A stretch of 22,054 nucleotides of DNA from assembly GCA_035542155.1 (NCBI GenBank), contig DATKLX010000228.1, forward strand, positions 1 through 22,054, given 5' to 3'. This document shows positions 8,592-16,745 of the stretch, piece after piece; position 1 is the first letter of the stretch, and each line of letters begins with the position of its first letter. Below the pieces are notes generated by a model. It was given only the letters and a program-made list of their open reading frames with translations, did no database searches and had not been told where the DNA came from. Source of the stretch: DATKLX01 sp035542155. Its GTDB lineage: Bacteria; Chloroflexota; Anaerolineae; Anaerolineales; Anaerolineaceae. Position numbers and translations under genes: made by a program.

Positions 8592-10979
8592 ATGGTTGTC
8601 CCGCGTTGGAAAAAAGTCCTTGCGGACCTGTGGAGCAATAAGACCCGCACCCTGCTGGTGGTGCTCTCGATCGCGGTCGGGGTGTTCGCGGTTGGCTTTG
8701 TTGCCAACACGTACCTGATCCTGAACAGCGACGTTCCGGCCGATTTCCTCGCCGGCAATCCCCACGCGGCAATCATCATCACCGAACCGTTTGACGACGA
8801 GCTCCTCTTCGCCCTGGCCAAAACCCCGGGGGTGGGGGCTGTCGAAGGGCGCAGCTCGGTCGGGGGGAAGATGAAAGCCCCGGACGGCAAAACGTACCCG
8901 ATCACGATCTCCCGCCGCCCGGGTATCCGGGATGGGCGCATCGATATCCTCCGCCCGGTTCCTGGAAGCCCCGCCGAGCTGCGCGATCACGAGATTTTTC
9001 TCGAGCGCCAGGTGGCGACTACCCTGGGGATCAAAGTGGGCGATATTGTCCCCGTGATCCTCAATGATGATCACACCCGCGATCTGCGCGTCGCCGGGAT
9101 CGTCCACGATGTCAATGCCAGCGGGTTTTACTTCAGCCACCAGGCGGATGCCTATACCAACCTGAACACCATCCAGTGGCTGGGTGGCACGGACCAGTAC
9201 GATTCTGTATACCTGACGGTGAGCGAGAACGGCAGCGACGAGGCCCACGTACGCGAGGTTGCCACCGCCGTTTCGGATAAGATCAAGAAGAGTGGGCGCC
9301 AGGTCTACGTGACCAGCGTCTATAAACCGGGACACCACCCGGCCCAACAGACCCTCGACGCCCTTCTCGCCCTGATGGGTGGGCTGGGTGTGTTAGCAGT
9401 CTTTTTGAGCGCTTTTCTGGTGTTCAATACGATCACCGCCCTGATGGGCCAGCAGATCCGCCAGATTGGCGTGATGCGCGCGGTTGGCGCTTCGATCGGC
9501 CAGGTGGTCGCTCTATATCTGGTTCTGGTCCTGGCCTTTGGGATTACCTCCCTGGTCCTGGCCATTCCAGCTTCCGGCGCGGCCGCCTATGGAATGGTCA
9601 CCTGGATGGCCGGCCTGTTGAACATCGATCTGACCGGTTTTCGCATCCCAACCACCTCATTGGTGCTCGAGATCGCGGTCGGGTTAGGCCTGCCCGTGTT
9701 CGGCGCGCTGATCCCGGTTTTCAGCGGGACGCGCATCACCGTCCGTGAGGCGTTGAGCAATTACGGCGTCGCCATGCCCAAAAAGACGGGTTGGTTCGAC
9801 CGTCTCCTGGAAAACATCCGTGGCCTGCCGCGCCCGCTGCTGCTCTCGATCCGCAATACCTTCCGGCGCAAGGGACGCCTGTTCCTTACCCTGGCGACCC
9901 TTACCCTGGGCGGGGCCATCTTCATCGGTGTCTTTGGTGTGCGTGATTCGATGTACCTGATCATCCAGAAGACCTTTGGCTATTTTCTCTCAGACGTCAA
10001 CGTCAGTTTCAGCACGCCGTACCGCACCGAGCGCATTCAGGAAGCGATCAAAGGTATCCCCGGCATCGTCTCCTGGGAGTCCTGGGGATTTGCCAGCGCC
10101 CAGGCGCTGAAAGCCGATGGGAAAACCAGCGACCAGGTGATCATGATCGCTCCGCCCAGCACTTCGAAGCTGATCCAGCCGGTCCTGACCAGCGGGCGCT
10201 GGCTGACCGCCGACGATGAAAACGCAATCGTGGTGGGCAACAGTTTTGTCAAGCTTCGCCCTGAGACGCGCGTCGGCGATGTGGTCCAGATGCGCATGGG
10301 CAACAAGAATTATCCCTTCAAGATCGTTGGGATCTTTGAAATGGCCGGGGGGGCCGATGTGATCATCACCTACACCAATCTCGAGTACCTAGCCAGAATC
10401 ACCAACCAGGTCGGGCGCGCTTACGAGCTGCGTTTCAAGACCGTGCACTCCGACCCGGCAAGCCAGCTCGAAGTCCAGAAAGCCCTGGAAGCGCGCTTCA
10501 AAGAGCTGGGGATGAGCGCCACGCTGCAAAACAGCTCGGACCTGATCCAGCAGCAAAATTCGGTGATCAACATCCTGATCGGCCTGCTCCTGGCGATGGC
10601 GGTGCTCATCGCTGTGGTGGGCGGGCTGGGCCTGATGGGCACCATGAGCATGAACGTGCTCGAGCGCACCCGCGAGATCGGGGTGATGCGCTCGGTCGGC
10701 GCCGAAAACCTGGCCGTCTTCCAGTTAGTCATCGTGGAGGGCATGTTTATCGGCCTGATCAGTTGGGGGCTGGGCGCTCTGCTCTCCATCCCGATCACCA
10801 ACCTGCTAGACACCCTGGTCGGCGTTTCCATGTTGAACGTCCCCCTTGAGCCGGTTTTTTCCTTCCAGGGGCTGATCATCTGGCTGGTGCTCGTCTTGAT
10901 CCTCTCCACCCTGGCGAGCCTGATGCCCGCGCGGAATGCCGTGCGCCTGACCTTGCGGGACGTTCTGGCATACGAGTAG
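8592..10979 (+). CDS. ABC transporter permease with two FtsX domains (MacB/LolCE type)
   Basis: The 795-residue protein is a tandem duplication. Each half has an N-terminal membrane helix (about 20-42 and 430-450), a large extracytoplasmic domain of the MacB periplasmic type, and a three-helix FtsX core (about 260-380 and 660-790). The two cores share the cytoplasmic coupling motif: RQIGVMRAVGA (about 290-300) and REIGVMRSVGA (about 694-704). Each half ends with the family's usual tail, TRITVREALSNYG and NAVRLTLRDVLAYE. Carrying both halves in one chain means a single polypeptide could supply the full transmembrane unit that MacB makes as a homodimer. Such pumps drive extracytoplasmic movement of lipids, peptides or antibiotics rather than import. 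The gene sits between its ATPase (3-base gap) and its fusion protein. The substrate is unknown. Confidence 0.93.
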   Translation: MVVPRWKKVLADLWSNKTRTLLVVLSIAVGVFAVGFVANTYLILNSDVPADFLAGNPHAAIIITEPFDDELLFALAKTPGVGAVEGRSSVGGKMKAPDGKTYPITISRRPGIRDGRIDILRPVPGSPAELRDHEIFLERQVATTLGIKVGDIVPVILNDDHTRDLRVAGIVHDVNASGFYFSHQADAYTNLNTIQWLGGTDQYDSVYLTVSENGSDEAHVREVATAVSDKIKKSGRQVYVTSVYKPGHHPAQQTLDALLALMGGLGVLAVFLSAFLVFNTITALMGQQIRQIGVMRAVGASIGQVVALYLVLVLAFGITSLVLAIPASGAAAYGMVTWMAGLLNIDLTGFRIPTTSLVLEIAVGLGLPVFGALIPVFSGTRITVREALSNYGVAMPKKTGWFDRLLENIRGLPRPLLLSIRNTFRRKGRLFLTLATLTLGGAIFIGVFGVRDSMYLIIQKTFGYFLSDVNVSFSTPYRTERIQEAIKGIPGIVSWESWGFASAQALKADGKTSDQVIMIAPPSTSKLIQPVLTSGRWLTADDENAIVVGNSFVKLRPETRVGDVVQMRMGNKNYPFKIVGIFEMAGGADVIITYTNLEYLARITNQVGRAYELRFKTVHSDPASQLEVQKALEARFKELGMSATLQNSSDLIQQQNSVINILIGLLLAMAVLIAVVGGLGLMGTMSMNVLERTREIGVMRSVGAENLAVFQLVIVEGMFIGLISWGLGALLSIPITNLLDTLVGVSMLNVPLEPVFSFQGLIIWLVLVLILSTLASLMPARNAVRLTLRDVLAYE

Positions 10980-11038
10980 ATTTGCTTTCATCAATAAACT
11001 TTTGCAGTACGGTTTGCATTCTAACAAGGAGTTCGGAA

Positions 11039-12232
11039 ATGAAAAAAGCAGTGATTATCATCCTGGTTGTATTGGCTGTCGGTGCGGTGGTCGTCTTTGG
11101 TGGGCAGCGAATCGCGGCAGGGGCACAGGCCACCCCCACCAGCCAGCCCACGGTCGCGCCGGTCAAATCCAGCAGCAACATCATCGCCGAGGGGAAAGTG
11201 GTTCCCACTCAGGATGCTTCCCTCAGCTTCACTACAGCCGGAGTGATCAGTGAGGTGCTGATCAAGGAAGGCCAGAAAGTCGAAAAAGGCCAGGTGCTGG
11301 CCCGCCTTACGGGAAGCAAGCAGCTTCAGGCAGCCATCAAGGGCGCCGAGCTGGAAGTGCTCAGCGCTCAGCAGGACCTGACCAGGCTGAAAGACAACGC
11401 CGCCCTGACCACGGCTCAGGCCCAACTGGCGGTTGCCCAGGCGCAGAAAGCCTACGACGATGCTCAGAAACACCGCCTTAACCTGGATTACCGCTCCACC
11501 CCCAGCCAGATCGCCGCGGCCAACGCCAACTACATCCTCGCCCAGAACGAGGTGGATAAGTTCCAGGAAAGGTATGATAACGTTTCCCACCGGGCAGAAA
11601 ACGACGCCACCCGCGCCCTGGCCCTGGCCAATCTCGAAAACGCCAAGAAGGCCCGCGATAAAGCCTTGATCAATCTCAACTGGTACAAGGGCAAAGCTGA
11701 CCCAAAGGATATCGCTGAGGCAGACGCCAGCCTGTCGGTTGCTCAGGCCAAGCTGGAAGACGCCCGGACCCAGCTTGAAAAGGTGAAGAATGGCCCGGAT
11801 GCCGATCAACTGGCGCTGATTCAATCCCAGTTAGACAGCGCGCAGGCCAAGGCCGAAGCAGCCCGCGCCAGCCTGACCGACCTGGAGCTGTCTGCGCCCT
11901 TCGACGGGACGATTAACTCGATCGATATGGCCGTCGGTCAATTTATCCAGCCCGGAGCTGCCGTGGTAAAACTGGCCGATCTCTCGACCTGGCTGGTCAA
12001 GACTACCGACCTGACCGAGCTGAACGTGGCCAAAATCCAGCCGGGGATGACCGCCGAGGTCAAGCTGGACGCGCTTCCCGATGCGACCATGAACGGCAAG
12101 GTGATGTACGTGGAGAACTTTGGGCAGAACCACCAGAGCGACATCGTCTACACCGTCGTCCTGCAACTGGAAAAGCCCGATCCGCGCCTGCGCTGGAACA
12201 TGACCGCCGTGGTCACCTTCCCCGAGAAGTAA
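11039..12232 (+). CDS. HlyD/MacA-type membrane fusion protein of the ABC exporter
   Basis: The ATG at 11039 has AAGGAG seven bases upstream and is followed by a clean membrane anchor (KKAVIIILVVLAVGAVVVF), so it is preferred over a TTG at 10982. The 397 residues contain a short Thr/Pro-rich linker (about 30-42), a first half-lipoyl motif (VISEVLIKEGQKVEKGQVLARL, about 69-90), a long Ala/Gln-rich helical hairpin (about 98-280), the second half-lipoyl motif (LSAPFDGTINSIDMAVGQFI, about 284-303) and a beta-barrel end. This is the normal adaptor order. It should pair with the upstream ATPase and permease to form a MacAB- or YknXYZ-like exporter. No outer-membrane channel gene is nearby, in keeping with a monoderm host if the Chloroflexota assignment is right. 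Confidence 0.92.
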   Translation: MKKAVIIILVVLAVGAVVVFGGQRIAAGAQATPTSQPTVAPVKSSSNIIAEGKVVPTQDASLSFTTAGVISEVLIKEGQKVEKGQVLARLTGSKQLQAAIKGAELEVLSAQQDLTRLKDNAALTTAQAQLAVAQAQKAYDDAQKHRLNLDYRSTPSQIAAANANYILAQNEVDKFQERYDNVSHRAENDATRALALANLENAKKARDKALINLNWYKGKADPKDIAEADASLSVAQAKLEDARTQLEKVKNGPDADQLALIQSQLDSAQAKAEAARASLTDLELSAPFDGTINSIDMAVGQFIQPGAAVVKLADLSTWLVKTTDLTELNVAKIQPGMTAEVKLDALPDATMNGKVMYVENFGQNHQSDIVYTVVLQLEKPDPRLRWNMTAVVTFPEK

Positions 12233-13259
12233 GTGGAACTCACGCCTAAAGAACGCCTGCGCCGCGCCCTGTTCCACCAGCCCGTCGACCGCCTGCCCAC
12301 CCAGATCAACTACACCGCCAGGATGGGCGGGCGGTTGGCGGCTCACTTCCAGGTCCCTCCCGCGGAGCTGCCCGGCATTCTTGGCAACCACCTCGTGCGG
12401 GTGGACATCCAGTACCCCGAGCGCGCCAGTCCGGATGGGCTGGTGCGCTACGATTGGTGGGGCGCCGGGCACGATACCGGCGAGGAGGGCTACTTCATCC
12501 GCGTTCACCCCCTGGCCGGGTCGAAGGACCTGGACGCCTTCCCCTGGCCCGATCCCCGCGCGCCGGGCCTGTTCGACGCGGCCCGGGCGGCCATCGCGGC
12601 GGCGGGCGGCGAGTACTTCATCGCGCCGAACCTGGGGTTTGCCCTCTTCGAGCGCGCCTGGTCGCTGCGCGGCTTCGAGCAGCTCTTCGTGGATATGGCC
12701 GAAGACCCCGGGTTCGTCGCGGACCTGCTCTAGCGCATCACCGCGATCCAACTGGTCCTCATCCGGCGCTTCCTCGAGCTGGGCGTGGACGGCGGCTACT
12801 TTGGCGACGACTACGGGGCGCAGAACAACCTGCTCTTTTCCCCGGCCGGCTGGCGCAGGCTGGTCAAACCGCGCCTGGCGCGCCTGTTCGCGCCCTTCCA
12901 CGAGCGCGGGCTGCCGGTCATCCTGCACTCCGACGGGCAGATCCAGAAGATCCTCCCCGACCTGGTGGAGATCGGGCTGACGGCGCTTAACCCGGTCCAG
13001 CCGGAAGTGCTTGACCACGCCTGGCTCTACAAAAACTTCGGCGGAAGGCTGTCGTTTTACGGCGGCATATCCATCCACCCAGACCGTGCTACCCAACGGC
13101 AGTCCGGCCGAGGTGCGCGCCGCGGTCGAGGCCTGCCGGCGCGCCCTGGCCCCCGATGGAACCGGGCTGCTCCTGGCCCCCTCGCACCGCATGATGGCGG
13201 ATATCCCGATGGAGAACGTGGAGGCGATGCTGGAGGCGTTTCAAGCCTTTGCAGACTAG
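12233..13259 (+). pseudogene. Uroporphyrinogen decarboxylase (URO-D) family protein, broken
   Basis: A GTG directly after the TAA of the fusion-protein gene opens with ELTPKERLRRALFHQPVDR, a typical URO-D superfamily start (the group that includes corrinoid methyltransferases such as MtaA/CmuA). The frame is stopped by TAG at 12731-12733, but the same frame continues with convincing family sequence: LGVDGGYFGDDYG, ILHSDGQIQKILPDLVEIG and LNPVQPEVLD. At 13069-13076 ATCC occurs twice in tandem. Removing one copy restores GGIS-TQTVLPNGSPAEVR and leads to the stop at 13257-13259. The healed product would be about 340 residues, normal for the family. With two independent lesions the full protein cannot be made. 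The lack of any gap after the exporter suggests read-through transcription. The true substrate cannot be told from sequence. Confidence 0.87.
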
Positions 13260-13264
13260 ACCCT

Positions 13265-13283
13265 AAGGGTTTTGAAAACCCTT
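13265..13283. terminator. Perfect palindrome after the URO-D remnant, possible terminator
   Basis: AAGGGTTTT (13265-13273), one central G, and AAAACCCTT (13275-13283) form a perfect inverted repeat six bases after the URO-D stop. It could fold into a hairpin that ends the ABC/URO-D transcript, but no run of T follows and half of the stem is A-T. It may instead be part of the neighbouring repeat element. Confidence 0.4.
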
Positions 13284-13305
13284 ACAACTCATCCTAAAAA
13301 TAATG

Positions 13306-13466
13306 TGTCATTGCGAGGAGACCCGGTGTTTTTCCGGGTCGACGAAGCAATCTCCAAGCTCCCCAAGCAAAATGGGTGGCAACCAGAGGTACATTGGAGC
13401 CAGAATACCCTTTCCTTGATTGTTTTGGGGATTGCTTCGTCGCACAGAACGCTCCTCGCAATGACA
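13306..13466. repeat. MITE-like nested inverted repeat (TGTCATTGCGAGGAG type)
   Basis: The outer arms TGTCATTGCGAGGAG (13306-13320) and CTCCTCGCAATGACA (13452-13466) are perfect 15-base inverted copies. Inside them, CGACGAAGCAATC (13340-13352) pairs with GATTGCTTCGTCG (13430-13442), another perfect 13 bases. The 161-base unit encodes nothing convincing on either strand. From general knowledge, ends of the GTCATTGCGAGGAG...CGAAGCAATC kind recur as dispersed intergenic palindromes in many bacterial genomes, including Chloroflexota. It lies in the only gap between two pseudogenes and may be a non-autonomous mobile element or a folded RNA or DNA structure. Confidence 0.85.
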
Positions 13467-13517
13467 TGAAGCGAATATTAGGATGAATTGTTAGGGTCTT
13501 TGCCACAAGGAGAACTC

Positions 13518-14548
13518 ATGGCAGAGACAGATCGAAAAACTGAAATGAACCGCCAGTTTGAACGTATCTACGGCCGGGCCCCCGAGATTTGGGCCCGCGC
13601 CCCGGGCCGCGTGGACCTGATGGGCAGCCACACCGATTACAACCTCGGCTACGTGATGACCATGACCATCGACCGCGACGTGTGGATCGCCGCGGCGCCG
13701 CGCCCGGACGGCAAGGTGTGCGTCCATTCGCTTAACCTGGAGGGCGGCGGCGAGTTCGACCTGGCGCACATCGAGCGCGACTTGCGCTGGCCCTGGACGG
13801 ATTACGTCCGCGGGGTGGCGCAGCAACTGGCTATGCGAGACTGCCCCTTGCGCGGGCTGGATGCCCTGATCCATAGCACCGTCCCGGTGGGCAGCGGGCT
13901 GAGCTCCTCGGCGGCGCTGGAGATGGCGGCGGGGGTGGTCTTCCGCCAGGCCGGGGGGTTCGCGCTGGACCCGGTCGAGCTGGCCCTGCTCGGACAGAAA
14001 GCCGAGAACGGTTTCGTCGGGGTCAACTGCCGCATTCTCGACCAGTACAGCTCGGCCCTGGGCCGGGCCGGCTGCGCGCTGCTGCTCGACTACCGCAGCC
14101 TGGAGACCCGCAACGTCCCCATCGCGCCTGAGATCCAGGTGGTGATCGGCGATACGCGCGCCAAACGGACCCTTTCGGGCTGCGAGTACGGCGAGCGCCG
14201 GGCGTAGTGCGAAGAGGGTGCGTGCTGGACCTGGCCCGCGCTTTGCCCAGGGGCGACCGCGCGGAGCTGGGCCGGCTGTGCGCCGCCTCCTACGCCGGCG
14301 CGCGCGACCTGTACGAGATTGCCGTGCCGGCCATGGACGCGATGCTGGCAGCCATGCTCGGCGCGCCAGGCGTGATCGGGGCGCGGCAGGCCGGGGCGGG
14401 CTTCGACGGCTGCCTGGTGGCGCTGGTCGAAGCCGGCCAGGTGGGCCCGTTCCAGGCGCACGCCGCCGCGAGTTACCGGTCCGCCACGGGGATCGAGCCG
14501 GCCGTCTACCCGGTCCAGGCGACGGACGGGGCGGGGCCGCTCGGGTAG
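13518..14548 (+). pseudogene. Galactokinase-like GHMP kinase, broken
   Basis: An ATG with AAGGAG five bases upstream opens a GHMP kinase. It has GRVDLMGSHTDYN (30-42; galactokinases usually have GEHTDYN), the ATP loop PVGSGLSSSAALE (123-135) and the catalytic-Asp region FVGVNCRILDQYSS (Asp about 175). After RTLSGCEYGERRA the frame meets TAG at 14205-14207, where the family normally reads on through CEE. Within about 20 bases the reading frame also changes, and the C-terminal domain follows in another frame: VLDLARALPRGDRAELGRL, then GARQAGAGFDGCLVAL (normally GARMTGAGFGG). The stretch between CEEG and VLDLARAL that links the two halves in intact enzymes (roughly 45-50 residues) is missing. 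The reassembled coding length of about 343 codons is correspondingly short of the usual 380-390. Galactose phosphorylation by this copy is almost certainly lost. Confidence 0.87.
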
Positions 14549-14573
14549 GCTGGTAAACTTTTGATCGTTGGAC

Positions 14574-15589
14574 TCATTTGGAAATGATCGGTATAAAAGT
14601 CAAATAACGGTAGGTCAACGCCCAGATCTGCATCTCCTCTGGAAAAAAAGTACAACCATCCACCGAGCAAACTTTTTGGCGGTAATTATTAATCAGAACC
14701 ACAGTTTGAAGATCCGGCAAATAAACGAGCTTACCCCCAACTGTCATGGTATAAGGAGGATACTGGTAAGTCTCGAGACGAGTCCAGTCCTGCCCATCCC
14801 AGGACCAGGTTGAAATCGAACCATCCAAATAGTTATTTCCCAATAGAATCACCCTCTGGCGATTCTCATCATAGGTCATCCCCACATCAGTCTGATTTGG
14901 AGGATTGTGTAAAGGATGCTGTTCAATCCAATTCGTCCCATCCCAGATCCAGGTGTACCCAAAAAGAGCGGCGACCGTTGAGCCGCCAAACAGGACGATG
15001 TTCTTATGGATACGATCATATGCCATTGATGCATACTGCCTTATAAGACGATTCTATTTCGTTGCGCATCATATACCATGGAGGCTCCATCGCGTGGCGA
15101 GGGAGTTGATTGGGGAAATAGCTGGCGCCATCCAAGAGAGTTGTATTTCCACGTGCTACCGAAAAATTCCCCCGAGGCCCATCCCCCAAATAAAATTGCT
15201 TCCTCACGAGCCTCATCATATGCCAGACTGGCGCTTGTTCTCTCAAGAGGCGTGAAAAGGTAAGGGGGTATGAGCGTCCACTGTTGACCATCCATCGACC
15301 ACAGATCGTTATATAGGGTTTCCCCCCTGAACGACCCACCAAAGAATAACGCTTTCTGCTGGGTGGTATCCAGGGTGAGGGCAAAATGGTTTCGCGGCGG
15401 AGGAAGAACAGGAAAGTCGAGACGCTGCCAGACTAGCTTTGGGCTCGGGGTTTCTGCCAGGGAGGTGGGTTGGGATTGAACGAGCGGCTCCGAGGCGGAA
15501 TAGGCTAAGCCAGGGCCACTTGTAAGGATCGGTAGACAGAGGAGAAATGCAGTAAGGATTTTGGGGAAGATGCTTTTGGAAAGATTCAT
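14574..15589 (-). pseudogene. Secreted Kelch-repeat beta-propeller protein, frame broken
   Basis: Transcribed toward the galactokinase remnant, the first part (15589-15041, 182 codons) has an export signal (about 1-32, SIFPKILTAFLLCLPIL core). It then has Kelch-like blades with the repeating pattern MVYDAQRNRIVLFGG: HFALTLDTTQQKALFFGG, ASLAYDEAREEAILFGG and ASMVYDAQRNRIVL, where TAA stops it just before the expected FGG. The second part is in another frame (start codon at 15026, sense sequence a few codons earlier). It resumes at the same point of the repeat (ASMAYDRIHKNIVLFGG) and carries two or three more degenerate blades to the TGA at 14574. The body of one blade appears deleted, most simply by recombination between blades. 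No partner or catalytic motif is visible. An intact family member would be an exported adhesion- or carbohydrate-binding-like propeller. Confidence 0.72.
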
Positions 15590-15720
15590 CGTTTTGGACC
15601 CCCGTTATATTGCTTGACGATGACATTACCGATTGATTATCAACTTGCCTGGTTGGCTTGGAGGTTGCCGCGTCGGGCCGGATGGGAAGGCCGTTTCCCA
15701 TAGATTGACGCTCTACCGAC

Positions 15721-15740
15721 CCTCCTCGCAACGACATGAA
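15721..15740. repeat. Degenerate half-copy of the TGTCATTGCGAGGAG-type repeat
   Basis: CCTCCTCGCAACGACATGAA matches the right end of the 13306-13466 element with one interior difference (AACGACA for AATGACA). The flanking bases TGAAGC just outside the arm are also shared. The sequence before it (AGATTGACGCTCTACCGACC) is a poorer match to the element's inner part. No left arm is visible nearby, so this looks like a decayed remnant. Confidence 0.55.
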
Positions 15741-15856
15741 GCCAGGTATTGGAAGAGTTCTGGCATGTTCTCAATGTGAGCACAATAAGATAAACTTGGA
15801 AATCTATCGGATAATCTGGATAAACTATATTATAGCTCTTCCACTCAGAATGAATC

Positions 15857-16078
15857 ATGATAGCTGACATCTCTGCCGCGGTCACAAGGGAACTGGAACG
15901 GCAGGGGTATCTGACCGCTCTCGACCTGAATGTGCCCGGGATCCGGGGGATGCTGTATGTGCACTGGCCTCGGCCAGGTGGGTTAAGGAAAAGGCAAATC
16001 AGGACCGGATCCCCAAGAGGTTGCCCCTTGGCCAACGCCATCGAAGAACTCTCTGAAGTTTTCCAGTGCTGTGTGTAA
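15857..16078 (+). CDS. Short hypothetical ORF (73 aa), doubtful
   Basis: An ATG opens MIADISAAVTRELERQGYLT, which reads like the start of a folded helical domain, but the rest (WPRPGGLRKRQIRTGSPRG, CPLANAIEELSEVFQCCV) does not suggest a known family. There is no clear ribosome binding site. It may be a fragment of a decayed gene in this pseudogene-rich stretch or a chance open frame. Confidence 0.25.
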   Translation: MIADISAAVTRELERQGYLTALDLNVPGIRGMLYVHWPRPGGLRKRQIRTGSPRGCPLANAIEELSEVFQCCV

Positions 16079-16138
16079 GCAGAGAACGGGGTTTTCGAGC
16101 GTCTTGAACTTTTCCAGTATAATTTACCCTATCCGAAG

Positions 16139-16708
16139 ATGAGAATTGGTCTGATCCGCCACTTTCCCGTCATCCACCCCTACACCACCCAGCGGTGGAT
16201 GACTTCGCGCGAGTACCAGGGCTGGCTGCAGGCTTACGACAGCGCGGGGATCCGCTATCAGCAGGTCAACCTGCGCCCGGAGGACTGGCAGATCTGCTAT
16301 TCCAGCGACATCAGCCGCGCGCTGGAGACGGCCCGTCACATTTACCCGGGGGAGATCCAGGTCACGCCGCTGCTGCGCGAGATCAGCGTCAACCCCATGT
16401 TCGATTCCGTGCTGCGCCTGCCTTTCAGCACCTGGGATGCGTTGAGCCACCTAGCCTGGTTTTTCTCGCACCGCTCGCAGCGCGAAGGGCGGGATCAGGT
16501 GATGGAGCGCATCCGCACGTTCCTCTCCAATGCACTTCCCGGGCTGGCCCGCCAGGATAACCGGAACGGGCCGAAGAACATTCTGGTAGTCAGCCACGGG
16601 GGATTGATGTGGTATCTGCGCGCCGAGCTGCTCCGCCTGGGTTTTTGGGGAGAGCGCTTTACCAGGGCGGAGCACGGCCGGCTGTACGTATTCGAGATGC
16701 CAGATTAA
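16139..16708 (+). CDS. Histidine phosphatase family protein (phosphoglycerate-mutase fold)
   Basis: The 189-residue protein starts MRIGLIRHFPV, placing the phospho-accepting His (H8) next to Arg 7 as in the family's RHG motif, with Phe in place of Gly. Other pocket residues are visible: Arg 60 in SSDISRALETA, the acidic Glu 81 in LLREI, and the second His (H153) in LVVSHGGLM. Length and motif order fit a compact branch-1 phosphatase of the CobC/GpmB/SixA type; the substrate cannot be named. No signal peptide is present, so it should act in the cytoplasm. Ribosome binding site complementarity before the ATG is weak. The gene stands alone, facing the C1 peptidase gene with 37 bases between their stops. 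Confidence 0.9.
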   Translation: MRIGLIRHFPVIHPYTTQRWMTSREYQGWLQAYDSAGIRYQQVNLRPEDWQICYSSDISRALETARHIYPGEIQVTPLLREISVNPMFDSVLRLPFSTWDALSHLAWFFSHRSQREGRDQVMERIRTFLSNALPGLARQDNRNGPKNILVVSHGGLMWYLRAELLRLGFWGERFTRAEHGRLYVFEMPD

Positions 16709-16745
16709 TAAAAAATGGTTATCTGCCCCTGATCGGCCGCCTGCC

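Larger units (their letters stand above)
15590..16138. other. Intergenic region with a decayed repeat half and no convincing gene
   Basis: These 549 bases separate the broken Kelch gene from the histidine phosphatase gene. The only recognisable items are the half copy of the 13306-13466 repeat near 15721-15740 and a 73-codon open frame (15857-16078). Around 15770-15850 the sequence is AT-rich and could hold a promoter, but no clear -35/-10 pair with correct spacing stands out. No tRNA-like or other RNA fold was recognised. Confidence 0.5.

Noticed and set aside
12731..12733. TAG as a pyrrolysine codon, since some methylamine methyltransferase genes use it
   Set aside because: Pyrrolysine is known from MtmB/MtbB/MttB, not from the URO-D fold. 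This gene also has a frameshift, and the neighbouring galactokinase TAG sits beside a deletion. No pylT/pylS is visible.
12454..12990. Arg/Gly-rich 178-codon frame inside the URO-D remnant
   Set aside because: It is in a different frame from the conserved URO-D sequence, and its low-complexity Arg/Gly/Pro composition is a GC artefact.
11831..13192. 453-codon open frame on the minus strand across the fusion protein and URO-D genes
   Set aside because: It covers two plus-strand genes with clear family motifs. Its Arg/Gly/Val-rich product is typical of an antisense frame in GC-rich DNA.
13272..13506. Short frames on both strands within 13272-13506
   Set aside because: They are read through the inverted repeat element and are a by-product of its palindromic sequence.
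15640..16041. 133-codon minus-strand frame
   Set aside because: It spans the decayed repeat half and AT-rich intergenic DNA, and the product resembles no family.
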